A stretch of DNA of 64,000 bases, taken from contig CM046000.1 in the NCBI GenBank assembly GCA_025175895.1, positions 65,872,720 to 65,936,719 of the forward strand, in the 5' to 3' direction. The stretch is from Wurfbainia villosa (lineage: Eukaryota; Streptophyta; Magnoliopsida; Zingiberales; Zingiberaceae). The number at the start of each line of letters is the position of its first letter. Within the stretch, counting starts at the first letter, position 1. Positions 53,683-64,000 of the stretch are shown here, piece by piece. The notes under the pieces are model-generated. The model did no database searches, was not told the origin of the DNA, and saw only the letters and a list, made by a program, of their open reading frames with translations. The translations under genes and the position numbers were made by a program.

Positions 53683-55518
53683 TGTTGGGTTTTTCCGAGC
53701 CGCAAAAACCGCTTTTTGTGTTGCGGAAACCTCGGAAGCCCCGGCCACGGATCCGTGCGAAGTATAAAAATTATAAAACATGTATGTGCTTACTAAAAAC
53801 CCTAGATCTACCTTAGATCTAAGAGGTGAGATCATTACCCTCGATGCGATGCCCTTCGCAAATCCCGCTCGTCCAAAAGGTTGCCGGAACTCGAGAGTGT
53901 CAAGTGCACACTCCTCTATTGGTATCCACACAAGCAATAGGTGGAGAAAAATGCCTTAGAGTGTGCTAGCACTCCTTTAGGAATTTCGGCCAAGGAGGTT
54001 GGGAGAGGGAGAGAGCTTGAGAGGAAGATGATCCAAGGTTGAAGATGATGGAATGAGTAACTCACAAAATGAATTCCCACTTTGAAACCCCTAAAGTGGC
54101 CGACCACTTCAAGGAAGGGGGTTACATGCATGCATGTAACTCCCATGACCCTTGGTCTCCCTCATGATGTAGCACCAATTGACAAAGTCAATGATGATGT
54201 GGAGCATCATCATTGGCCGACCATGCCAAGTCATCATCATGACATGACATTTGGTCAAGTCAAACTTGACCTTTCATCTTCCCTCTCAAGTCAAGTCAAA
54301 CTTGACCTCTAATCTCCCATGGTTGATCAAATCTAACCACTTGACTCAAGTCAATTTAATTTAATGAATCTCTATTCATTTAATTTAAATTGATTTGATG
54401 AATTAAATCTAAATTAGACTCATTCAACACTTGAATCAACTTGAGTCTAACTCAATTAGTCTAATTTGGATTACTCTTAATCCAATTTGGTTCATCCCAT
54501 GAACCTAATCCTCATGGTTCATCATATGAACCTAATATCCATCTAATTGCTCTTATGTGTGTGACCCTATAGGTTCTTGTAACGTTGGCAATGTCCCTAA
54601 ACCGATTTAGGAACATAAGCAATGAGCGGTATCTAGCAACACATCATTGCTACCCAAGTTACAAGAATGTTGAGCTCCAACATCACCTTTGTGACTACTA
54701 ATTGTGACTCTCACAATATGTGACAATGTCCCTCTATCCTTGATATCTAGATTGACCAATCGAGGCATAGACCGTGTCATCCTCGGTACAATCTAAATCT
54801 TGAACCCCAAGTAGACTCACTCTAATCAAATGAGCTCAAAATCTCATATTGACTCATTTGGGCATGGCCATGCACTTCGTGGTCTCACTCTATCAAGAAT
54901 ATCGATGTCACCCCCGTCATATAGGAGGGATAGATCCCATCTACATCACTCACATCCCTCCGTATAATTTGTTACATACCCAGTAATCGCCTTTATTGTC
55001 CACCCATTTACGGGTGACGTTTAACGAAGCCAAAGTATGCAACTCCTTATGTAGGGAACCATGGTGACTTCAGGTCTAAGGACTAATAGTCATACTAATA
55101 GCCACATGAGAAAGTATATGACACTCATATAATGATCCATGATACTTTCTCATGGCGGGTCATTCAGTATACATTCTCCAATACATACCCATGTGTCAAC
55201 TTGATATCTCATATCCATGACTTGTGAGATCAAGTCATCGTATTGACCTACATGCTAGTCTCTACACATTAACATTGTCCCTGAATGTTAATACTCGACT
55301 AGGAATAATTAAGAGTAGTGTTCTCTATATCATCTCATTATTGATTCAACCAATCGATTGATATAGATAAGAACCTACTACTCAAGGACATTATTATATT
55401 TAGTTATTTGGCACCAATACAAGTAAATATAATAACCATGCTTTTATAAATAGGAATATGATACAATAAAGTCCATACAACAATCATCACATGATTGGCT
55501 CTAGGGCTTTCACTAACA
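53683..55518 (-). repeat. 5' LTR of Copia Y (right copy)
   Basis: 1836 bp, TGTTGGGTTTTTCCGAG to TTTCACTAACA. Differences from the left copy are scattered single substitutions and one 1-2 base indel, many of them C/T or G/A changes. Confidence 0.93.
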
Positions 55519-55523
55519 AGCTC

Positions 55524-56510
55524 CACCGGCACCAAAAGTCAAGGATGCCGGTTCCCCAACATCTAAAAGCAAAGAGCACATCATATGCTTCAAGTGCAAT
55601 TCAAAAGGACATTATAGGAATCAATGTCCTAGGGGGAACAAAAAGACCAAAGAGGGAGCTACACATGTAGGGGGAGCATCCAAGGCAAACCCTAAGGTAT
55701 ATTTCAATAATGCACCTTCCTTAGTTAACATGCAAAAGCATTCTAGAAGATTTAATTCTCTTGCTATTGTACATGAAAAGCATGCTAGAAGTAATAGACA
55801 TATTTGTTTAGGTGCTAAAAAAGTCCACTTAGGAAATAAGGAGAAATTTGGGACTAATGTCCCTAGAAAAACCTTACCTATCGAATCTATTAGGAAAATA
55901 CAAGAACACTTAGGTTTTAACCCTAAATGGACTAGGCGTATGCCTAGAAAGGACAAATGCCCATGGTTTAAATCAAAACTCACAAATTGGACAATTAGAA
56001 TTGGAGAACCAAGCCTTGAGGTTAAGGCTTGAGAAACTAGAAAAGACCCTTAGGAATATACAAACTCAATTTAAAGGGTCTAATAATCAAAAGTTTAAGT
56101 CTAGATCTCAAAGTCAACATCTAGGACCTCAAAGTCGAAAGTCAACCAAGGGCAAGCAAGGTTTGGGTCACAAACCTAAGCCTAAGGTGGCTTACCATAG
56201 TGTTCCATTTGATTATGGAACACAAACTAAGTCTAAGAAGACCAAAGTTACTAGGGAAGATATCCCTAAGAGTAACCATAGTTTGTGCCTAGTGGCTAAG
56301 GTTTCTAGGAAACCTAGGGTGGCCACTAAGAAGGTTGCAGGGGGAGTTACCCCTAGAGTCAACCTAGGTAAGACCAAAATGACCATGGCTAATAAGCCTA
56401 GGAGGGTCATTAGGAAGGTATCTAGGGAGGTTATCCCTAAGGAATACCTAATTAACCCTAGGAGCTCAAATAGGTTTTGGGTTTCTAAGAGTGTGATTGA
56501 TTCACGCTAG
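55524..56510 (+). pseudogene. gag: gag of element E, C-terminal part
   Basis: Continues the gag after Y. It has an intact second zinc knuckle, CFKCNSKGHYRNQC (about 55588-55629), then NSLAIVHEKHARSNRH, a basic MPRKDK region, a coiled-coil-like LENQALRLRLEKLEKTLRNI stretch, and a Lys/Arg-rich tail with repeated KVTRE..PK.N motifs. It ends SSNRFWVSKSVIDSR and a TAG at 56508-56510. One frameshift near 55990-56030 separates the knuckle from the coiled coil. In full Sireviruses a protease would follow soon after such a tail; none is present. Confidence 0.82.
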
Positions 56511-57949
56511 ATGGGGTTAGGGTGTGCCAACCTTGATTGGATGGGTAGTTAACTCAACCATGAGAAAGGTGGTACTTTAGGATATTTTCAAGGTTATGGT
56601 TACCTTTGAAATACATTTGAGTCTTAATCCTAAAAGTTTTAGGATGTGCCAATATTACTTGAGAAGTTTGATAAAATGATCAAAATTGGCACAATTTAGG
56701 TTTAGAGGTTAGTGTGCCATTTTAGATTTTTGGCACACTTGGGAGAAAAATAGAAATATGGCAAAATATAATTAATTATATGAAATGACAATTAATATTA
56801 AAATTTAGGTATTACTATACCTATATATTTTATATGCCATGCTTTGTTTGCCATATAACATGCCATGACATCATGTTTTTTTTTAATCATTCTATATGTC
56901 ATGTACATGTTTAGGATTAAGGATTAAGTGTCATGTGTTTTTAGATTGCATATTATGCCATGACATCATGATTATGAGCATGTGTTTATCTATATCATCT
57001 CTAATGCCATAATCACTCATGCATTTAAGATAATTTGATTGAAATTGATTTAAGGACAATGGCATGACTTGGAGTCCCATTTATAAGGGAATCAAGTAGG
57101 GTTGCCTTAGAAAAATGCATGAAACCCTAGATTAGGGAGAACAAAACCCACATCTCACATCCAATTGACATGTATGTGTATTTATACACCCTAGATACAT
57201 GTGAGATGCTAGGATATGAGTTAAGTTCAAGGTGCATAGTTTTTGCATTTAGTTGAACCCAAACTCATTTTAACTCAACATGTGGATCATTGGGAAAGCT
57301 TGTGTACAAGTCATGTACATAGAGCCCAAGGAATATGATCCAAAATAAGGTTTTGAAAACATTTTAAAATAATTTTGAAAAACCTTGGTGAAGTCTATCT
57401 TTTGATAGCAATCACCATTGATGAGATTGATACAAAGTGAGCCAAAAACTTAGAAGTTTTCTTCACTTTTGAATTTTGTATCAATTTCGATATTTTATGG
57501 GTAAAATATTTTTCAAACATTTTTCACCCATTGTATTGGTCATAGGTATTATACGTATCAATTTTCGTGATTTTTTGATAAACGTATAATTATTTATGAA
57601 TTTCCAAATCTCATTTCTGATAACTGAAAATCAGATTTTGATTATCGATCGCCTCATAGTGGCGATCGGTGATGTGAGTTCGATCTGATTTCGAATCACT
57701 CGTCGATTGCACGATTCGGGATAAACAAGCTTGTCTAACCCAATTTCGGCTGCGGTTAAGGTCCCTAGCCACTCCTAACCCTAGGATATGCTTTGGGAAG
57801 CATGATGAAGGGTGAAAATCCATTGATATAGATTAGGAGAGTTGTTTAGGGTTTGTATCAATGTTAAGGTGTTGGAAAGTTCAATGTTGAATTTCTAACC
57901 TTAATTTTGATGGTTTAGAGTTCCTATTGGCTTAGGGACTTCCCAAGGA
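56511..57949 (+). other. AT-rich non-coding region of E between gag and the purine tracts
   Basis: 1.4 kb with no frame of note and no pol motif. It is collinear with G 40854-42280 and D 10191-9689. Near 57640-57720 it has CGATCG-type palindromic sites. Confidence 0.75.
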
Positions 57950-58391
57950 CATTGTTGGTGCAATGGTCAAGGGGGAGCAAGCCTTTAGGGGGAGGTATCC
58001 ATCTTGGAGTGATGGATGTGTTTTTCTTTCTTCTTGAAGGGGAGAATATTATCAATTGGGAAAATTGATGGATTTTTAGAAACCCAATTTGGAAATTGGG
58101 AGAGTGTATAGGATTGCCTCTCTTGAGTGATATGGGACTTATCACTAAGACGATGGTAGGCATCCTAGGTATTTTGGGACCAAGGGGGAGATTGTAAGAT
58201 CTCGTTGGGACATGAGACATTGACCTCCTTGGAGAGAAAACCTTTTTGATGTTAGTCAAAAAGGGGGAGAATGTTTGGGGGAGAACATTTGGAAAGTGTT
58301 TACCAATTTGGGATAATTGGTAAGGGATTTGAGTTAGTGTTCTAACTAAATGATTTGATTGGTTTTTGTCAAACATCAAAAAGGGGGAGAT
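57950..58391 (+). promoter_or_regulatory. Multiple polypurine tracts of E
   Basis: Seven GGGGGAG-type tracts lie in 440 bases: about 57970, 57988, 58037 (GGGGAG), 58183, 58261, 58276, and the last, AACATCAAAAAGGGGGAGAT, ending at the LTR. Repeated purine tracts before the 3' LTR are a known Sirevirus hallmark. The first GTTGGTGCAATGG (57955) also mimics the LTR start. Confidence 0.75.
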
Positions 58392-60354
58392 TGTTGGTGC
58401 AATCGGCCCAGGTCACGATTGACCAGGACTCGAGTTTGACTCGAGTGATGTTTTGATGTTCGACAAAAATATATGACAATGTAATTGTCATGGGAAAGTC
58501 CAAGTCTTGAGTACTTGGCATAGGAAGTCCAAGTGGAACACTTGGCATTTGGTAAAGTCCAAGCATGGTTCTTGGCAATGGAAAGTTCAACATGAGTTGG
58601 CATGGAAAGTCCAAGCATGGGTCTTGGCAAGGTAAAGTCCAAGCTTTGAGTACTTGGCATGGAAAGTCCAACATGGGTTGGCAAGGGAAAGTCCAAGCTT
58701 GTGTCTTGGCATTTGAGAAGTCCAAGGGTTTGATATTGGCGGCGTAAAGTCCAAGCGGAAGTCTTGGCAGCATAAGTCCAATGGTTGGCGGCGTAAAGTC
58801 CAAGCAGAGTCTTGGCGGTGTAAGTCCAATGTGCCTTGGCGGTGTAGACACCGTTAGCATGACATAGCCGATGGAAGCACCTGAAGGCTAGCGCGATGGA
58901 TGAACAAGTCATGAATGACTTGGAGGGATCCGAGAGGTGTGAGGCTGATGGAGGTGGCTAGAAGGCTTAGGTCTAGGCTAAGGGTGGTCTAGCAAGTATG
59001 GGGGAACCATACTTGGGCTAAAACCTCATGTTTGAGGTGTGCGGTCGGCCCGGTACCATGTGGCGTCGGTATGCATCGAGTCAACTAGGATTATCGCGGA
59101 GTGGCCTAGCACGATGGTGATGGCTCGGCGATTGGTGCATGATCGATCGGCGGTGCTCGGGAATTCGTCGATAGAGTGTAGTCTCACTCGACCGTTGGGA
59201 CCAGCAGTCGAGTGAGGACACCATCACTCGACTGATGGGTTTGATCAGTCGACTGATGGTAGATCTGTTGGACTTATCCAGCGTGGATCTAGCCATTGTC
59301 TCACGACAATAGTGGCATTAGTCGACTGATGGTCCCGATCAGTCAACTAATCGACTTTTTCCAGCACAGGTTGAAGCTATAAAAGGAGCTCGTGATGGAG
59401 GAAATTGGCATCGGTTTCTTAAGGGTTTTGGAGCGATTTGTTGTTGCAAATCAGGGTCTCCAAGGTGATTTCAAGCAACCAAGCAATCAAGCAATCCAAA
59501 TGCAATCATAAAGTAGTTTTCTTTACTTGCATTTTATTTCATTATTGTAATTGCTAGCCTAGCAGTCGACTGCCAGAGGTGGGAAGTCGACTGATGGCTC
59601 GAGCAGTCGACTGATTGCATGATCAATCGACTGGTTCTCGGGAATTCGGCCACAGAGTGTAGTCTCACTCGACCGCTGGGACCAGCAGTCAAGTGAGGAC
59701 ACCATCAGTCGACTGATGGGTTTGATCAGTCGACTGATGGTAGATCCGTTGGACTTATCCAACGTGGATCTAGCCATTGTCTCACGACAACAGTGGCATC
59801 AGTTGACTGATGGTCCCGATCAGTCGACTGATCGTCTTTTTCCAGCACTGGTTGAAGCTATAAAAGGAGCTCGTGATGGAGGAAATTGGCATCGGTTTCT
59901 TGAGGGTTTTGGAGCGATTTGTTGTTGCAAATCAGGGTCTCCAAGGTGATTTCGAGCAACCAAGCAACCAAACAATCCAAAGGCAATCGTAAAGTAGTTT
60001 TCTTTACTTGTATTTTATTTCATTATTGTAATTGCTTGTATTTGTATCTTATTGTTGTAAGATTACTTGTAAGGGGTTTCTCCACCTCCCACTTGTGTCG
60101 AGAAGGAGTATTTGTGATTAGTGAGTGCATGTGCATCACTAGAGCTCGTAGAGCTCGATCCGTGGAGTAGGAACCGTGCGGTTCCGAACCACGCTACATA
60201 CTCGTGTTCGTGTGTAATTGTCTATTTCGTTATTGCTATCATTATCTATATTCCGCTGCACTTATGAAAATTATGGACAAGCATGCGATTGAATTCCATC
60301 TACGCAAGAGTAAACGCTATTCACCCCCCTCTAGCCGTTACAAAGATCCTAACA
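58392..60354 (+). repeat. 3' LTR of E (1963 bp, with internal duplication)
   Basis: The first 650 bp match the 5' LTR closely (hairpin array 58490-58850). The U3/R part is present twice with a period of 481 bp (about 59073-59553 and 59554-60034). Each copy has CAGTCGACTG-type sites and a TATA box (59378 and 59859). It ends GATCCTAACA before the ACATA duplication. Confidence 0.92.
59073..60034 (+). repeat. 481-bp tandem duplication with two TATA boxes
   Basis: Copy 1 and copy 2 share the run from AGAGTGTAGTCTCACTCG through CCAGCAC.GGTTGAAGCTAT and GGAGCTCGTGATGGAGGAAA to TTTCATTATTGTAATTGC. The first 90 bases of the two copies differ in their palindromes. The 5' LTR has a single copy. Confidence 0.88.
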
Positions 60355-60359
60355 ACATA

Positions 60360-62966
60360 TCGGGTTAATACAAGGCCCGTAGGCCCACAACAACAATATA
60401 TATATGGACAATACCAAACAATATATCCACAACAACACAAAAGGTGCGCACCGGTGCGACTCTAACATACTACACCAAAAACAACATACAAACCAACAGC
60501 CAAATACAACACTTATTATACATGGCCATAATACAAAATAACAGCGGAAGCAAATACGTGGAAAACCCCAAATTGTTCGGTGTGAGATGGGATCAACTGG
60601 CGGAGCTCCGAACGTCCAAGGAATCTTCTACCTGTAATCTGGGCGACAGGAAACCCAGGGTCCAGGGGTGGTGAGTATAAACTCAGGGGTAATATATAGA
60701 AAGTGCATCAACATATAGGGTAAAGAAATCTACAAGTATACATGTGAAGATCTATAGGTATACAACATGAGTCCAATAGACATACAGTCCTATCCGAATC
60801 TAATAACAAGTAACCACAGTATAGTCATACTCAATGTATATATACTAAACTGATCAACTAAACATGAAGTAATGTACTAACGTACCTGACGGTCTGTAAC
60901 ACCATATGCTAGATCATCCTGAACAGATTTACAATAACATAACTCATATAATGTACCAAGTCAATCTCATACCTGACCAATACTCCAACATATGAACAAT
61001 ATATGATCACCTGTAATAACAACCCGGTCCGTACCACACAATGACATGATGCTAATCAAATGCATACAACAGTCTGAATCAACGCATGTATCATGCTCAA
61101 CACATAGCAGTATATAAAATGCAAATGGCATGTATCATGATGTACAAGCATGTGCAACAATCATAGCTCAATCAAATGCAGCATCTCACAGGAATATGTA
61201 AAACATATATCAAATACATGCATACATATATATATCAGCAATGCATATGCATGCCCATGTCTGCGGACCCGTCCAACCACGACCCCAGTATGGCCCGGGT
61301 GGCACGGCATGACGACTAGCCTGACTCTAGCCGCCACTACTCTTGAGTGACCGAGTTGGGTAGTATGAATCAGTAGCATATAAGCGTAAAGAGCTAACTA
61401 CTCCCCGGGGGTCCCTACTGCTGGTCGCTCCGTCACTACCCATGAGTAGACGAGCTCTGCACACAGGACAACTACACGTCACACAACCACCGTCTATAGT
61501 GGGCGAGTGCTAACACCACTCTGCTCAGTGGCCAGGTGCGCATCTCCAGCTACCAACATCCATAGTGGACGAGCGCGGCACATCCAATGCTCTGCCCTCA
61601 ACCCTGCTACCACTACCCCGAGTGGCCGGGGAGGCAGGATGACTGACGACCCATCTCATCCATAAGGGAGACCCAGTCGTCAGCACATGCAAATGTAATG
61701 ATGCATAGATCCACATAAGTATCCTCGCAACAATCCCTATCTCACGGGGAGTCCTGGTCAACCAAAAGTCAAACTATGCAAGGACTACGATCCACAAGAC
61801 TCTCTCTATCGTACAAAGAGTCATACTCATCTGACAGTCAACCACACTAAGACCTCTAGTTAGTAGCGAGATACTATCGACCATCCATATAACCATACAC
61901 AGATATACGATCCATAATTGATATACAATCATGCTAGGACCTTTAGTCCGTAACCACATACTGACAACCACACACATTTATCTATGCACAGCCAACTAAA
62001 TCCACCACAGATGCACAACTAATATGTGTATGATACAACGATCGACTCCATAACCCAATTCATCACCTAACCCTAGTGATGTAACACAGTAACCCAATCT
62101 GAGGTCACAAAGGTAACCCTAACCACTTGTACTTACTGAACATCCATCAGCTAATACATAATAGGGTTTATAGTTCCAATCCGAGCTAGATAATCAATGA
62201 AGTACCAGAGTTTATATCTCAATGGTCAAGGCAGTACAAGCATATGATTAAATAAGAGTGGATTTAAGGTAAATATGTATAAACATATATCCAAATTCAT
62301 GCACTAGAATTTGATCAAAACTTCCAGACCAGGTAGATATTACCCACCTGATACGAAACTCGAATAATCCTCACGGCCGCGGACCCGTTTCGTATCCCAA
62401 ACCTGTACAATAATAGCAACAATGATTAAGTACAAGTATCCAAAAAACATAGGAACTAAACACTACATCGTTCCTATACTCACATCCTTTCCTCGTCTAC
62501 GAGGTAGAAACTCCAATTAACCCAATTTGATACACCAAAACCAAACTCGCTCCCTAATCAACAAGATCACTATATAGATCTAAACAACACTCTAAACAGG
62601 GTTGTAATATAAGCTCACCACCAGCTCAATCCACCACAGCTAATCAATTCTATACATCCACCGAATAGATCAATCGAACACATTTACAACATCTAATTCA
62701 TTATACCTACCTACTTGTCGACTGAGCTTCTTAGTGTCAACTCAATCGGTACAATCTAAACTTAGAAATAATCCATCGCATATATCCGACAGAAAACCTC
62801 AAACACTGTAATCAATCACAACACAGCTTGCTCCACTGAACAACCCAAACTCCCAATAGCCACACACAATGATCCATGAATAGAACCCATTATAATCTCA
62901 ACAAGATTGACACATCACAGAACATCACCACAATTACAGATGAAACTACAAAGAAAACGAAGCTTA
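60360..62966 (+). repeat. Tekay/Del-like LTR T, continued (and possibly internal sequence)
   Basis: Continues 44015 after element E. It contains text usual in Tekay/Del LTRs: AACAGCGGAAGC near 60539, GTGAGTATAAACTCAGGGG near 60671, a GC-richer stretch with repeated AGTGG.CGAG words (61260-61640), and CCCCGGGGGTCC near 61402. No primer site or coding motif was found before 62966, so the LTR end is not located. Small frames here are not supported as genes. Confidence 0.5.
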
Positions 62967-64000
62967 TGTTGGATCGAGAAGCGTCGCTAGAGGGGGGGGT
63001 GAATAGCGATCGTAAATCTTTTCTTTTTCGTTCGTTCGATACGCAAAGTAAGCACAGCGGAAAATAAATGAATACGTTTATTTTACTTGGTTCACAACCC
63101 AGCGGTTGCTACTCCAAGGCCCTATCGGTCCTAGACCGCGTACGGAGGGCAAAGCACTAAAACGTCTCCTCCTCGTTGGAGGTAGGAGACAACGATTACA
63201 AAAACCGAATATACGAGGATGAGGCAACAAGCCTACCTCACCTCGTTATGAAGATAAAAATACAGAATATAATATCAAAAATATTACTTGAATCTGCTGC
63301 CGACGAAGAAGATCAAAACTTGGCGTCGCGTCGGCGTTATGACGGTGTTGAAGCGTTGGCGTTGTAGGAGCACTTGATGAATAATTGATGTGATTTGGAG
63401 ATGAATCCTCCCCTCCTTTTATAGACTTTAGCCTCTGAATTTGTCTCCTATTTCTTTGGAACGGATCATAAATTTTTCCAAATTTTTATCGCTAGTGGTC
63501 AGCAAACGTTATCCGTTTTGACCTAGCGCAAAGTCGATCGCCGCCATCGTCGATCGATGCCTCATCATCGATCGATGATGATCGACCGATGCATCTCATC
63601 GATCAATCGATAACGATCGGCCGCCCAATGTCCGGTGATCACGCCACTTCCTGCGGAAGAGATTAGCTCGGAAAATGATAAATACGACGGTTTCTAACCG
63701 TCGATCTGACCTAGACCTTCCACAGGAAGTCTTAGTCGAATCGTCGCCTACGGTCGTCCCCGTAAAGAGGACACGACCTTACAATCTCTCACTCACACGA
63801 GCTTACCTCGATAGTAGCTCTCGCTTCCGGGCTTCCACTCGATTCCTTCGGCTCCCTCCGAATTCACTCAAGTGTCGCCCGACCACCACGGCTTCCTCCG
63901 GGTGTCGCTAGCCTTCAGCTCCAGCTTTAGTACTTTTCTGCACACTTGATTTAGCTCGTGATATAACAATATCAACTTAACTTTGTGTCTTTGCCATAAT
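62967..64000 (-). repeat. LTR K of a Sirevirus-like element (minus strand), continuing past the window
   Basis: It begins TGTTGGATCGAGAAGCG, then the reverse complement of the TATTCACCCCCC...CTAGC block (62985-63008), and matches fragment F. A minus-strand TATA box (TATAAAAG) lies at about 63416-63423, with ATCGATCG-type palindromes upstream of it (63530-63625). No primer site lies on its left, so this is the left (3') LTR or a solo LTR; the target duplication would be GCTTA (62962-62966). Confidence 0.72.

Larger units (their letters stand above)
46234..55518 (-). mobile_element. Copia retrotransposon Y (minus strand, young)
   Basis: LTRs 46234-48070 and 53683-55518 (1837 and 1836 bp) differ at only about one base per hundred by eye, so the insertion is recent. 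The duplication AGCTC is perfect (46229-46233 and 55519-55523). Between the LTRs, on the minus strand, are primer site, a 1.6-kb leader, gag, protease, integrase, reverse transcriptase, RNase H and purine tract. Pol has several stops and frameshifts. It splits the gag of E. Confidence 0.95.
44016..60354 (+). mobile_element. Gag-only Sirevirus-like element E, interrupted by Copia Y
   Basis: It has 5' LTR 44016-45486, primer site 45489-45500, gag 45552-56510 split by Y, non-coding region, multiple purine tracts, and 3' LTR 58392-60354. The duplication ACATA is perfect (44011-44015 and 60355-60359). Without Y the element is about 7.05 kb. Its gag is the least damaged of the three relatives, but protease, integrase and reverse transcriptase are missing entirely. 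Confidence 0.92.

Noticed and set aside
61150..61977. Several 60-80 codon frames in the Tekay-like LTR
   Set aside because: Overlapping on both strands, no homology I recognise, in an LTR with low-complexity GC-rich words.
63176..63911. Short plus-strand frames at the right edge as host exons
   Set aside because: The region matches LTR fragment F in reverse and has LTR modules (TATA box, palindromes, C-rich end block); no splice or homology evidence for a host gene.

Overview
This is nuclear DNA from a flowering plant with a large, repeat-rich genome, probably a monocot (low confidence; nothing fixes the species). I found no host protein gene, tRNA, rRNA, CRISPR array or bacterial feature. 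Essentially the whole window is a nest of LTR retrotransposons, from nearly intact to badly decayed. The support is paired LTRs, TG...CA termini, primer-binding sites matching initiator-Met or Asp tRNA, polypurine tracts, 5-bp target duplications and gag/pol reading frames.

Left block (1-27233), from the outermost element inward. D is a minus-strand, Sirevirus-like element with gag but no visible pol. Its pieces are 9689-11660 and 26127-27233. Its gag is split by C, a non-autonomous Gypsy element of Tat/Ogre type (11661-26126, duplication GGGGG). C is itself split by B, a plus-strand Copia element (14239-22948, duplication GTCCT). D's 3' non-coding region is cut by an LTR fragment, F (9266-9688). 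F is cut by A, a minus-strand Copia element related to B (1300-9265). The 3' LTR of A is cut by a Sirevirus-like element, of which only the 3' end lies in the window (S0, 1-1299).

Right block (27234-64000). G is a plus-strand gag-only Sirevirus-like element starting at 27335. Its 5' LTR holds H, an Athila-type Gypsy element (27790-38127). H carries a solo Copia LTR (28367-30475) in its 5' LTR and a foldback, SINE-like insertion (about 31898-32320) in its gag. The 3' non-coding region of G is cut by an LTR, X (42290-43946). X is cut by a Tekay/Del-like LTR, T (43947-44015 and 60355-62966). T is cut by E, a third gag-only element (44016-60354, duplication ACATA). E's gag is cut by Y, a young minus-strand Copia element (46234-55518, duplication AGCTC). 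A further minus-strand Sirevirus-like LTR, K, starts at 62967 and runs off the window.

How the parts relate. A, B and Y encode gag, protease, integrase, reverse transcriptase and RNase H, but all three are broken by stops, frameshifts or deletions. D, G and E share one architecture (LTR, Met-tRNA primer site, a long gag with zinc knuckles, about 1.4-1.9 kb of AT-rich sequence, purine tracts, LTR) and no pol, so they would need enzymes supplied in trans. The most interesting signals are this gag-only lineage, the palindrome clusters in the LTRs (including two palindrome types swapped between the two LTRs of E), a 481-bp promoter duplication in only one LTR of E, and the foldback element in H.
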